From Kuafuiihalomonas sp050331295 (lineage in GTDB: Bacteria; Myxococcota; Kuafuiibacteriia; Kuafuiibacteriales; Kuafuiibacteriaceae): DNA of 64,000 bases. The DNA lies in the NCBI GenBank assembly GCA_050331295.1, contig JBHJGZ010000009.1, forward strand, positions 1-64,000, in the 5' to 3' direction. The number at the start of each line of letters is the position of its first letter. Positions within the stretch are counted from its first letter, which is position 1. A model generated the notes under the pieces. It worked only from the letters and a program-made list of their open reading frames with translations. It did no database searches and was not told the DNA's origin. The position numbers were made by a program, and so were the translations under genes. This document shows, in pieces, positions 34,379 to 42,943 of this stretch.

Positions 34379-35740
34379 ATGGCGCAAGGCCAGGCTCCTT
34401 CAAACCGCTCGAAGATCCGGAACGCGGTATCCTGGACCGTGGGTGGTCATGGGGCCTCCCTCGTCCTGCGGGTCGGAAGCAGCGCCGTATTGACCCGTCT
34501 TCTCGACGTGGAGGTGTACGGCCTCCTCGAATTGGTGTGGGTCTTCATGACCGGCCTTCAGCTGTTTTCGGATCTGGGGCTCAACGTGGCCGTCGTTCAG
34601 TCCGAGAAGGGAGACAAGGAAGACTTTCTCAACGTCGTTTGGACCCTCAACTGCATCCGCGGCGGGGTGATCTGGGTCGGGGCCGCGCTCGGCGCGATTC
34701 CCATGGCGCTGTTCTATGAAACGCCCGCTTTGGCCGTCCTTCTGCCGGTGGCAGCCCTGACTGCGGTGCTGGACGGCTTCAACGCAACATCTCTCATGAC
34801 TCAAACCCGCCGGTTGAATCAGGGCCCGCTGATTCGCCTGGAAGTGTCGGTGCAGGTCATCACCGCGATCGTGCAGATCGCCGTGGCCATGGTGTGGCCT
34901 TCTCCCTGGGCCATCGTCGTTGGCACCATCTGCGGATCGGCATTCCGGCTCTTCTCCAGTTTCTTCTTCTTCAAGACCTTTCGTCACCGCTTTCACTTCG
35001 ACCGACAGGTGGCCCGCGAGCTCTTCAACTTCGGACGGTGGATCTTCCTCGCGACCCTGGTGACCTTCATCTCGAGTCAGGGCGACCGAATGCTCCTCGG
35101 AAAGCTGATGGACCTGAGCTACCTCGGAGTGTACGCCATCGCGGGCCGGCTGTCCTTGGCGCTGGAGAGCGTCATGAAGCGGATCAGTTCTTCCGTCATC
35201 TTTCCCATGTTCAGTGAAGCCATTCGCGAGCATGCGAAACGGGAGGATGCACGGCCCGAGGAATTGGCCGGACTGCTGAATCGAGCTCGGCTGCGTTCGG
35301 ATCTCGCCTTCATGGTCCCAGCGGGAATGCTCATCGTGTTGGGGGAACTCGTTGTTCGGATCATCTACGATCCACGGTACCTCGACGCCGGCTACGTCTT
35401 GCAGATCATGGCGATTCGGACGGCGCTTGGAAACATCGTGATTCCCTGCGAAGCCTTCTTCCTGGCTGGAGGGGACAGTCGATTCGGATTCTGGCGGAGC
35501 CTCCTCCAGGCGGGCGCTGTCCTGATCGGCGTGCCGATCGGCTACGCCATAGGGGACTTTTGGGGCATCGTCTGGGCTATCGGATTGTCGGGTGCACCGG
35601 TGGTCATCTACGTCTGGTTCGCACTCATCCGACGCGGAATCTTCAGATTGACCATTGAGCTGAGGTCGTTCGGCTTTCTGCTGGTGGGATTGGGTTTGGG
35701 ATATTTGGTCGACCAGGCCTTAAGGACGTTGTTTTTCTGA
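34379..35740 (+). CDS. Polysaccharide flippase, Wzx/MOP superfamily
   Basis: 453 residues from ATG 34379 (an in-frame ATG at 34361 adds six). It shows about twelve membrane helices and the family's N-terminal signature: 'NAVSWTVGGHGASLVLRVGSSAVLTRLLDVEVYGLL', followed by 'LQLFSDLGLNVAVVQSEKGDKEDFLNVVWTLN'. 'YAIAGRLSLALESVMKRISSSVIFPMFSEA' is another typical stretch. Wzx-type proteins flip lipid-linked glycans across the inner membrane for O-antigen or exopolysaccharide. There are no glycosyltransferases directly beside it, so the substrate is not determined. It is convergent with the GMC small-subunit gene. Confidence 0.85.
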   Translation: MAQGQAPSNRSKIRNAVSWTVGGHGASLVLRVGSSAVLTRLLDVEVYGLLELVWVFMTGLQLFSDLGLNVAVVQSEKGDKEDFLNVVWTLNCIRGGVIWVGAALGAIPMALFYETPALAVLLPVAALTAVLDGFNATSLMTQTRRLNQGPLIRLEVSVQVITAIVQIAVAMVWPSPWAIVVGTICGSAFRLFSSFFFFKTFRHRFHFDRQVARELFNFGRWIFLATLVTFISSQGDRMLLGKLMDLSYLGVYAIAGRLSLALESVMKRISSSVIFPMFSEAIREHAKREDARPEELAGLLNRARLRSDLAFMVPAGMLIVLGELVVRIIYDPRYLDAGYVLQIMAIRTALGNIVIPCEAFFLAGGDSRFGFWRSLLQAGAVLIGVPIGYAIGDFWGIVWAIGLSGAPVVIYVWFALIRRGIFRLTIELRSFGFLLVGLGLGYLVDQALRTLFF

Positions 35741-35750
35741 GCCCTCAATC

Positions 35751-36203
35751 TCACGGGTCGACCGGATTTTCGGCACCGTTCGGCAACAGTCGCTTCGAGA
35801 ACGGATTGTGGCAGACGGCCAGATAAGGCCAATAAAGTGACACGAAGGTGACCTCCCTCGAATAGTCTTCCTCTGGAAAGAAGCTTGAAGATGCGAGGTA
35901 ACTCATATACGCGTGACTCGGAAGAGGCGACAGTAGCTTGAAAGGATTGCGCCTCAGAACGTGAACCTTTTGCTCGAACTCCTCGATGAAACGGGTCACC
36001 CCAGTCGGGTCCAGGTTCAAGTAGGAAAAATGATTCTGAATGTTCTTCATCAAGAGCCACGTTCGGATTCGATTCCATTGGCTTGTGACGAGTCCCAATG
36101 CCGACACAAGAGCGGCAACCAACACGAGGCCGCCCAACCCGCGTCGACTCATGGTGGTCTCGAGGCCGCCGGAACCTTGCGATGACCGTTCTGAAGACGT
36201 CAT
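35751..36203 (-). CDS. Small membrane-anchored partner of GMC oxidoreductase
   Basis: Start ATG 36203 overlaps the stop of the upstream GMC gene (ATGA), so the two are translationally coupled. The 150-residue protein has one N-terminal membrane/signal helix ('GLGGLVLVAALVSALGLVT') and a helical domain with 'LDPTGVTRFIEEFEQKVHVLRRN' and 'FFPEEDYSREVTFVSLYWPYLAVCHNPF'. It is similar in size and position to the gluconate 2-dehydrogenase subunit 3 group, the non-catalytic subunit that anchors or exports FAD-dependent GMC dehydrogenases. Homology is suggestive rather than certain. Confidence 0.6.
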   Translation of the reverse strand: MTSSERSSQGSGGLETTMSRRGLGGLVLVAALVSALGLVTSQWNRIRTWLLMKNIQNHFSYLNLDPTGVTRFIEEFEQKVHVLRRNPFKLLSPLPSHAYMSYLASSSFFPEEDYSREVTFVSLYWPYLAVCHNPFSKRLLPNGAENPVDP

Positions 36204-37621
36204 GCGCTCAATCGATCCGCGGCGCGGAGCGCGAGCGCCGACAAGGTCAATGTCGGGTTGGCGGGAGCTGCGGTGGGAAAGGTGCTGGCACCCAGTATCA
36301 GAAGATTGCGGACTCGGTGGTGGATCGAATCGGCGTCGACAACGCTCCGTTTCGGATCCGTTCCCATGGGCGTCGTACACTGAATGTGCGCCTCGGTTTC
36401 GCTGTGGCTGAACTTGATTTGCTCGACGGGCAGCGACGACAGGAGTCCTGGCAGGCCAGCTTTCGCAGCGTCGATCCCAGCTTGGGCATAGGGCGAGATC
36501 CCGGCGAAGCGCACCCGGGGTCGATCCGGTTCGTCCGGTTCCAGCGTGACGCGACTTTCGGGATTGGGCAGGTCTTCTACCACGACCCGCATCATGAACT
36601 GCTCCCGCCAGCGTCCGGGTAGGTCTCGAAGTCGAGGCTCATTGTTGCATTCGAGGAGCGCGGCGGCGTGTCGCCGGCGGTGTGGTCCGTCGTACCACGG
36701 ATAGCCAGCCGTGGTGACCTGCGTACTCCCTTGGAACGCCTTCATACCATTGAGCTTGATGATGGCATTCACACTGGTTTGTTCTACCAGACCCCGCCCC
36801 GGTTGGCCTTCATCCAAACCCGTGCGGAGGAGCAGGTGCGCGTTGAAGATGGCGTTGGCGCCCAGCACCACCAGATGCTCGGAGCGAACCGAAGTCGGCG
36901 CTTGCTTCGACTCGCTCCGATACGTCACGCCGGTCGCCCTCCCCGCCTCGACGTCCACGTGCTGAACCAAGGAATCGGGACGGACGGTGACCTGCGGGTG
37001 GTCCAGCACCGCGCGCATTCCGTTCAGGATCGTGAACTTCGAATCGACCGGACAGCGAACGCAGCGAATGGATGCGCAGCAGGCCGGCCGCAGTCCGATC
37101 GATTTGGTTGGGCGTGCACACGGCATCGGGAAAAACTGGCCAGGATGGGCCCGGGCCAACGCCAGGTCGGGATCGGCCATCCGATGCGGTGGAAGCGGGT
37201 AGGGCCGACTCATGGGGACCGGGCTCGAGGTCTGGGAACCCGCTACGCCCAGCAAGGATTCGGCTTCGCAGTAATAGGGTTCGATGTCGTCGTACGTGAG
37301 CGGCCAGTCTACGCCGACGCCATAACGCGTCCTCAGTTGGAAGTCCCCCGGCGTCATCCGGGGCGTGTTGCCGGTCCAGCAGTTGGAGCTGCCTCCCACC
37401 AAGTGCTTGAACATCCATGGCTTGCTCGGGGTCAGATTGCGGATGGTATTCGGCGTTTCGAACAATGGGTCGCCGTCGTCGATCTGCTGCTGATGGCTCT
37501 TGTCTGGTCCGCGTTCCAGCATGAGGACTCGAGTCCTTGGATTTCGCTGGAGCCACCGATAAGCGAAAAAGGTCGAAGCAAAGCCCGCCCCCACCAACAC
37601 CACGTCGAAAGACTCTGGCAT
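36200..37621 (-). CDS. GMC-family FAD oxidoreductase
   Basis: 473 residues from ATG 37621. The dinucleotide motif V-G-A-G-F-A-S is near residues 10-16 and 'VLMLERG' ends the ADP-binding unit. 'HLVGGSSNCWTGNTPRM' matches the FAD-attachment region. The C-terminal end has 'HIQCTTPMGTDPKRSVVD' and 'ILGASTFPTAAPANPTLTLSALALRAAD', the GMC C-terminal signature with substrate-binding residues. The enzyme should oxidise an alcohol or sugar using FAD and pass electrons to the membrane. It is followed by its small partner with an ATGA overlap. Confidence 0.85.
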   Translation of the reverse strand: MPESFDVVLVGAGFASTFFAYRWLQRNPRTRVLMLERGPDKSHQQQIDDGDPLFETPNTIRNLTPSKPWMFKHLVGGSSNCWTGNTPRMTPGDFQLRTRYGVGVDWPLTYDDIEPYYCEAESLLGVAGSQTSSPVPMSRPYPLPPHRMADPDLALARAHPGQFFPMPCARPTKSIGLRPACCASIRCVRCPVDSKFTILNGMRAVLDHPQVTVRPDSLVQHVDVEAGRATGVTYRSESKQAPTSVRSEHLVVLGANAIFNAHLLLRTGLDEGQPGRGLVEQTSVNAIIKLNGMKAFQGSTQVTTAGYPWYDGPHRRRHAAALLECNNEPRLRDLPGRWREQFMMRVVVEDLPNPESRVTLEPDEPDRPRVRFAGISPYAQAGIDAAKAGLPGLLSSLPVEQIKFSHSETEAHIQCTTPMGTDPKRSVVDADSIHHRVRNLLILGASTFPTAAPANPTLTLSALALRAADRLSA

Positions 37622-37698
37622 CTGGGTCCAAGGTACGTCCTTCTCCAGTCGAGGGCAACAACGGGAAAATGACGAGATTCTTTTGAATGAATCGAAGC

Positions 37699-38304
37699 CT
37701 AGGCTGAGCTGGCGATGAGTCCGAGCTTGGTCGGTAAAGGCGACCTGTACAGTCGACGGGCATTGGCAAGGGCGTGGTGCCGTCTGCCAGCGCGATGATG
37801 AGCGACCAGGAACATGGCGTATCGTCGAGCCTCACGGTTGGCTGTGCGGTATCGAGCCTCATCGTCCGCCGACAATCCTGTTTGCAATGAAAAGCGGTCG
37901 AACAACAAAGAGACCAGTGCCTCGGGATCCGCCCCGAACCAAAGCCATAGGGCCATGAACTTGTCGATCTCCGCCTGAAGCTCGAGCTCGACGCGGGAAA
38001 CCGGCCGTTCCTGCTGTCCGCAATGGGTGAAGTAGACGAAATGGCTGATACCTTCGAGGACCAGCGCCACGGAATCCACGCTCCTCGCCGGTTTGCCGCT
38101 GATCAAACGCCGCGTCTCATTTGTGGCCTCGCGGCACAGCATGAGTCCGATGTGGGTTTCGTCGGCATCCGGGTCGTGCCGGACAAGAAGAACTTCTCTG
38201 GCGGAAGCGGTCGGGGTCAGGCAGAACGCGTCTATGGGGGGCGTTGGCTGCAGTCGGTACATGGCTTCGAGGCCGGCCTGAAGCCGAGCTTCCACCGACC
38301 TCAT
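37699..38304 (-). CDS. Hypothetical protein, second of an ATGA-coupled pair
   Basis: Start at ATG 38304, overlapping the upstream stop (ATGA). 201 residues with no signal peptide: 'MRSVEARLQAGLEAMYRLQ', 'REVLLVRHDPDADETHIGLML' and a C-terminal Arg/His-rich tail 'RRYAMFLVAHHRAGRRHHALANARRLYRS'. The predicted fold is mixed alpha/beta and soluble. I recognise no domain. Its tight coupling to the preceding gene suggests they form one functional unit. It ends 78 bases before the GMC oxidoreductase start. Confidence 0.5.
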   Translation of the reverse strand: MRSVEARLQAGLEAMYRLQPTPPIDAFCLTPTASAREVLLVRHDPDADETHIGLMLCREATNETRRLISGKPARSVDSVALVLEGISHFVYFTHCGQQERPVSRVELELQAEIDKFMALWLWFGADPEALVSLLFDRFSLQTGLSADDEARYRTANREARRYAMFLVAHHRAGRRHHALANARRLYRSPLPTKLGLIASSA

Positions 38305-38939
38305 GCGGTTCCGCCTTTGAGCCATACCGGATGAAGTCGCTGCTGGCCGAGGGTCCGAAGCGTCGAGTGCGAGTCGGGATAGACCTCCAGGCGTTCCATG
38401 AGCGCGGCCGGTTCCTTGACCGATGGAAGGCCAGCACGTTCCGCGAGCCGAACCAGTACCTCCACTAGACTGCGGAAGTGGCGGGCCAACTGCGTGAGCA
38501 CATCGGCCATGGCTCGAGCCGGGCTGCGGGTGGCCAGGCACGCCGCCGTCGCATATGCGGCGGTCCCCATGGAAACGTAATACTCGGGGCCCACCACTGC
38601 CTTGGGTCGATGCAAATGAGGGGCGAACAACCCACTGATGCCCAGGGCCACGTCTCCCAGTCGCCGATGCGCCTCCATCCTTCGCGTCGGAGGTCCGTTC
38701 TGTGCTTCGGCGTACAGCCAGGCCAGCGCGGGGGGCCCTCGCTCGCCACGGGGGGTTTCGAGCTGCAAACCGCTGAGGAATTCACAGCAAAGACCCACCA
38801 GGTACACGTGAGCCTGAGGCAAATGGAGGGCCTCGGCTTCGAGAGCCTCGGCCAGATGTGACTCGAAGAAAGTGCGGAGCTCCGTGCCTTCAAGTATGGC
38901 CATTTGGATATTCTTGCGTAGGGCCTGGAGCGATTGCAA
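38301..38939 (-). CDS. Hypothetical helical protein, first of an ATGA-coupled pair
   Basis: 212 residues from TTG 38939 (ATG at 38903 is the alternative). The sequence is mainly helical and neutral, with 'TELRTFFESHLAEALEAEALHLPQAHVYLVGLCCEFLSGL' and 'LGDVALGISGLFAPHLHRPKAVVGPEYYVSMGTAAYATAACLATR'. No signal peptide or membrane helix is clear. No family is recognised. It overlaps the next gene by four bases, a strong sign of co-translation. The upstream 170-bp spacer to ubiB holds no gene that I can see. Confidence 0.5.
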   Translation of the reverse strand: MQSLQALRKNIQMAILEGTELRTFFESHLAEALEAEALHLPQAHVYLVGLCCEFLSGLQLETPRGERGPPALAWLYAEAQNGPPTRRMEAHRRLGDVALGISGLFAPHLHRPKAVVGPEYYVSMGTAAYATAACLATRSPARAMADVLTQLARHFRSLVEVLVRLAERAGLPSVKEPAALMERLEVYPDSHSTLRTLGQQRLHPVWLKGGTA

Positions 38940-39112
38940 CCCGATCCCCAGTGATTCCAGAGACTTAGGTGTGAAAACTCACTACGGCGAGTCGACTGGT
39001 CGATTTTCGCTATGAAATCAGAGACTTGCAGCGCTCAGCCAGCACTCGCACCCGCTCCGTGGCTGGCAGGAGGTCGCATCGCCGCCTGGAGCTCAAGGGT
39101 TTCCGAGTCCCG

Positions 39113-40840
39113 TTACCGCTCAGGCCGAGAACGTCGGCTTTGGAGGATGCGCCGGAGCTGAACCTTTCGAAGACGAGGCCGAACCACCGCATAACCCCCC
39201 AGACCGATCAGGACCATGGTCCCGACGACGGCTCCGATGATGCCGACCAGGGGGACACCGAACAGCGTCGATTCCAAGCGAGCCAAACCGATGAAGGAGC
39301 CAATGATGAAGGCTCCGGCCAAGATGGCGACAGCCACCGTCGTGCCGGCGGTGATCATGCTGCGACTCAGCCGATCGAGGTCCGGTCCCGAAACCACCAC
39401 TCCGAGTCGCCCAGCCGACATGTCGTCGATGATCTGGCTGAGCTGGAGGGGCACCTCTTGCTGTAGACCTTGGATCTGGAGGAGCGCCCGAAACAAACCG
39501 CTTTGAAGCGTCTCGGGTGCCACTCGGTCCAGCAAGAGTCGTTCCGCATAAGGACGCGCCACCTGAGCGACGTCGAGTTCGGGATCCAGCACTCGAACCA
39601 AACCTTCGATGGTCGCGCCGGCTCGGGCCAGGAGGGCGTACTCGGGTGGAAGACGAATGCCATGTTCCAGGGCCAGCTCGACGAGGTGCCGAACCAGATG
39701 TTGACTGTCTATCTCGTGGATCGGCCGCCCCAAGGTCTTATCGAAGAGGTTGCTCACGTCTCTCCGCACCTGCACCAGCTTGGCGGCTCCGGTGGATCGA
39801 CCCATCCGGACCACGGTCCGAGCGACCGAATCGGGATCTCGAAGCGCGACGCCGAGGGCGAGGACCACCATGTTTTCCTGCATGGGCGCGGAGAGCCGCC
39901 CCAGGAGGCCGAGGTCCAGGACGCCGAAGCGACCGTCTTCGAGCAGGAGAAGGTTTCCAGGATGGGGATCGCCGTGGAACACGCCGTCGACGAACACCTC
40001 CTGGAAGGCTTCCTCGACCACGCGACGAGCGATGGCCCGCCGGTCACATCCCTCCGGTAGCCGGCTGAATGGGACCCCACGCAGGAACTCCATGGTCAAA
40101 AGGCCCGAAGAACTCAACGACTCGTAGAGCTTGGGTACCACGATGTCTGAGCGGTCCTGATGGATACGGCGGAACTCGAGGATGTTTGAAGCTTCGTTGC
40201 GAAAGTCGAGTTCTTCGCGGATGCCTCGGTCGAACTCCCGCACCAAACCGACCGGCTCGGCCACCTGAGATTCCTCGATGACGGCGTCCAAGAGACGTGC
40301 GATGCGATAGAGAAGGTCGAGGTCGCCGTTCATGACGTCCTGGATGCCGGGTCGTCTCACCTTCAAGGCGACTTCTTCTCCTTGGAAGGTCGTGGCCCGA
40401 TGGACCTGAGCGATGGAAGCAGTGGCCAGGGGCTCTGGGTCGATCCATTCAAACGACTTTAGAGGGTCGGATTGAAGTTCTGATTCGATGGCGCTCTTGA
40501 TCTGGTCGAATGGCAAGGGCTCACAGTGGTCTTGCAGCACTGCGAGTTCAGCGACGAACTCGGGCGCGATCAGATCGGGACGGGACGAGAGGACCTGACC
40601 GAACTTGATGAAGGTGGGCCCGAGTTCTTCCAACATCATTCGGAACCGTCGGGCTTTGGGCGCGACGGCGGCAGCGTCGCCTGAAGGTGGGGCGAAGTCC
40701 GAAACGCCGATCTCCGGAGGAAGGTCGGGAGAACGTCGGACAAACTCGGTATATCCGTACTTGCCGATGATGCGCGTCATCCGGCGCAAGCGTCCGAGAT
40801 CTTTGGCCGCAGTGCGGAGCACTGGCCATCTGTTGCGCAT
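39113..40840 (-). CDS. UbiB/ABC1-family atypical kinase
   Basis: 575 residues. The family-specific K-x-G-Q motif appears as 'LGPTFIKFGQVLSSRPDLI'. 'ATASIAQVHRATTFQGEEVALKVRRPGI' contains the Ala-rich nucleotide loop and ATP-binding lysine, 'VFHGDPHPGNLLLLEDGRFGVLDLGLLG' contains the catalytic Asp and the D-F-G-like D-L-G. Two membrane helices lie at the C-terminus (about residues 510-560). UbiB proteins act in quinone biosynthesis or lipid homeostasis at the inner membrane; some have ATPase activity. All motifs are intact. The ATG at 40840 overlaps the divergent M16 open frame; see that entry. Confidence 0.92.
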   Translation of the reverse strand: MRNRWPVLRTAAKDLGRLRRMTRIIGKYGYTEFVRRSPDLPPEIGVSDFAPPSGDAAAVAPKARRFRMMLEELGPTFIKFGQVLSSRPDLIAPEFVAELAVLQDHCEPLPFDQIKSAIESELQSDPLKSFEWIDPEPLATASIAQVHRATTFQGEEVALKVRRPGIQDVMNGDLDLLYRIARLLDAVIEESQVAEPVGLVREFDRGIREELDFRNEASNILEFRRIHQDRSDIVVPKLYESLSSSGLLTMEFLRGVPFSRLPEGCDRRAIARRVVEEAFQEVFVDGVFHGDPHPGNLLLLEDGRFGVLDLGLLGRLSAPMQENMVVLALGVALRDPDSVARTVVRMGRSTGAAKLVQVRRDVSNLFDKTLGRPIHEIDSQHLVRHLVELALEHGIRLPPEYALLARAGATIEGLVRVLDPELDVAQVARPYAERLLLDRVAPETLQSGLFRALLQIQGLQQEVPLQLSQIIDDMSAGRLGVVVSGPDLDRLSRSMITAGTTVAVAILAGAFIIGSFIGLARLESTLFGVPLVGIIGAVVGTMVLIGLGGYAVVRPRLRKVQLRRILQSRRSRPER

Positions 40841-40901
40841 GCCCGGCGACGGCGCAATCGGTTCTCCGCCGGACGGATTTCGGGGTAGGCTCGTTTGCCT
40901 C

Positions 40902-42191
40902 GTGGACTATCAGCATCGAGCTCAGGTGCTCTCGAACGGCCTCCGGTTCCACACGGTCGCGATGCCCCACCTCCATACCGCATTCCTCGGGTTCTACGCC
41001 CGAGTCGGAAGCCGGCACGAGTCTCCCGAGACGAACGGATTGTCCCACTTCCTGGAGCACATGTACTTTCGCGGTTGCCGGATCCTCCCGAGCTCCCAGG
41101 CCCTGAACGGCGCCATCGAAGACCTGGGTGGAAGCCTCGACGGGTTCACCGCTCGGGACTACACGGGTTTTCAGACGGTTCTGCATCCCTCCGGGCTGCG
41201 AGACGGTCTGGCGATCATGGGAGCCATGCTCCGCGAGCCCCGGTTCGACGGAGTGGAGGTCGAACGCCGCGTCGTTCGGGAAGAGATGCTCGATGCCCTG
41301 GATGAACGGGGGAGGGTCGTGGAACTGGACGCCGTGGCCCACCGTCACCACTTCGGACGTCACGGTCTCGGACAACCGATCGAAGGAACGCGCGGCAATC
41401 TTCGCCGTTTCGACCGTGAGGCTCTACAGCTCCACCGCAACCGCTTCTACGGCGCCCAGAATACGGTGTTGGTGGCGGCAGGGCCCCTCGGTCACGGTCT
41501 CCGAAGCATGGCCGAGAAGGCTTTCGGTGTTCTGGTCCGAGGACGGCGCCGCGGGGATGGGCCCCGTCCCGGACGTCTGGGTCCAACATCGCGCTTTCGC
41601 TTCGTTCACCATCGCGGACCCCAAACCCGAGTTCGGTGGAGCTTTCGAGCGGTACCCGAACGTCACATCGACTACCCCGCGCTGATATGGCTGCGCCGCT
41701 GGTTCGATGGTGGATTGTCGGCTCGGCTTCAAGTCGAACTGGTGGACCGACTGGGTCTCGCCTACGAAGTCGCGGCCGGACTGGACGCGTACTCGGACGT
41801 AGGCGTCTTCGACTTCGAGATGGTGGTCGCCAACGACAAGCTTCCCTTGGCGGTGACCGAACTCGATAGGGTGGTACGTGACGCGCGCAACCGTTCCTTC
41901 ACTGCGGATGAGGTGGAGTCGATCAAGCGACGGGCTCGGGCAAGCTTTGCGGGGATGTTGGATGCGCCGTCCGAGCTCGGCCATTGGTTGGGCCTGGGTG
42001 CCTTGTTTTCCACGCTAGAGCCCCCGGAGCGACGCCTCTCCCGGCTCCTCGCCATTGGTGCAGACGACCTTCATCGTGCCGCGAGACGGACATTTCGTCC
42101 GGATGGTCTCACCGTTTCCGCTGTCGGTGGAGCCAGCCCGCGCGTCGTGGTCGAGACGAAGCGCGTGCTGAGGGACGTCCTTCGGTCGTAG
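40902..42191 (+). CDS. M16-family zinc peptidase
   Basis: From GTG 40902 about 429 residues; an open ATG at 40839 would overlap the divergent ubiB start, so I prefer the later codon. The inverted zinc motif H-F-L-E-H (H49, E52, H53) is intact, with 'VVREEMLDALDERG' supplying the distal Glu. 'WLRRWFDGGLSARLQVELVDRLGLAYEV' is the second-domain R-Y-like region. No signal peptide is seen. M16 peptidases (PqqL, processing peptidase-like) cut small peptides in a closed chamber; this two-domain size is normal. The 3' end overlaps the minus-strand RluA gene by 83 bases (convergent). Confidence 0.85.
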   Translation: MDYQHRAQVLSNGLRFHTVAMPHLHTAFLGFYARVGSRHESPETNGLSHFLEHMYFRGCRILPSSQALNGAIEDLGGSLDGFTARDYTGFQTVLHPSGLRDGLAIMGAMLREPRFDGVEVERRVVREEMLDALDERGRVVELDAVAHRHHFGRHGLGQPIEGTRGNLRRFDREALQLHRNRFYGAQNTVLVAAGPLGHGLRSMAEKAFGVLVRGRRRGDGPRPGRLGPTSRFRFVHHRGPQTRVRWSFRAVPERHIDYPALIWLRRWFDGGLSARLQVELVDRLGLAYEVAAGLDAYSDVGVFDFEMVVANDKLPLAVTELDRVVRDARNRSFTADEVESIKRRARASFAGMLDAPSELGHWLGLGALFSTLEPPERRLSRLLAIGADDLHRAARRTFRPDGLTVSAVGGASPRVVVETKRVLRDVLRS

Positions 42192-42891
42192 GGTCTTCTC
42201 CATCGGCGAGACGCTCGCGCCATCGCAGCAGGTCGTTGGGCAAGCTCGAATGCCAGGTTTGCATTTTACCCTTCCCAGGCGGCACGAAACTGAGCAGGGT
42301 CGCGTGCAGGAAGATGCGTCGCCGTTGAATCGCCGACGGTCCCTGGTACTTCTGCTCGCCCAAGAGGGGATGGCCGAACAAAGAGAACTGAGCTCGGATC
42401 TGGTTCTTGACGCCCGTTTCGAGGGCAACCTCCAAGAGACTGGTGTGTTCGAATCGGTCCAAAACCCAAAAATGCGTGACGGCTCGACGGCCGTGGCCGG
42501 GGGGAACCGGATACATTCGAAAAGTTCCCCGGTTTTGGGCGAGGTGATGTTCGAGCCGTCCCTGATCCGGCTCGACGCGGCCTTGAACCGCCGCGATGTA
42601 TCGACGTTCCGCCGTGTGGTCCTTGAACTGCGCGCGGAGCGTGGTGGCGGCTCCAGGGTCGCGAGCGAAGGCCAAGAGGCCCGACACCTCCTGATCCAAT
42701 CGATGGACTCCGAAGACGAAGCCTTCGGTTCGACCCAACAGCTCGATGATGCCGACGTCGGCCCTTCTGGGAGCTCGGTGCGTGAGCAGCCCCGGGCCTT
42801 TATCCACCACCAGAAATCGCTCCGAAGCGTGGACGACCACGTATCCGGCCGATTCTCCTCGATAAGGCCTGACGGACCGCATCCGGGCCAC
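42109..42891 (-). CDS. RluA-family pseudouridine synthase, third copy
   Basis: 260 residues. 'VVVHASERFLVVDKGPGLLTHRA' starts the catalytic core, 'FVFGVHRLDQEVSGLLAFAR' has the catalytic H-R-L-D loop, and 'GVKNQIRAQFSLFGHPLLGEQKY' has the conserved Arg-Gly region. It lacks an S4 domain. The C-terminal 35 residues are Arg/Pro-rich and basic and probably extend into the overlap with the M16 gene. The normal family motif 'T-S-G' is V-S-G here. Target uridine unknown. It is one of three family members in 36 kb; identity of each would need comparison. Confidence 0.82.
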   Translation of the reverse strand: MARMRSVRPYRGESAGYVVVHASERFLVVDKGPGLLTHRAPRRADVGIIELLGRTEGFVFGVHRLDQEVSGLLAFARDPGAATTLRAQFKDHTAERRYIAAVQGRVEPDQGRLEHHLAQNRGTFRMYPVPPGHGRRAVTHFWVLDRFEHTSLLEVALETGVKNQIRAQFSLFGHPLLGEQKYQGPSAIQRRRIFLHATLLSFVPPGKGKMQTWHSSLPNDLLRWRERLADGEDPTTEGRPSARASSRPRRAGWLHRQRKR

Positions 42892-42943
42892 GGTGACGAC
42901 GTCTCATGAAAGAACAGGAAACGCCACCGGAGCCGGCGGTTCG

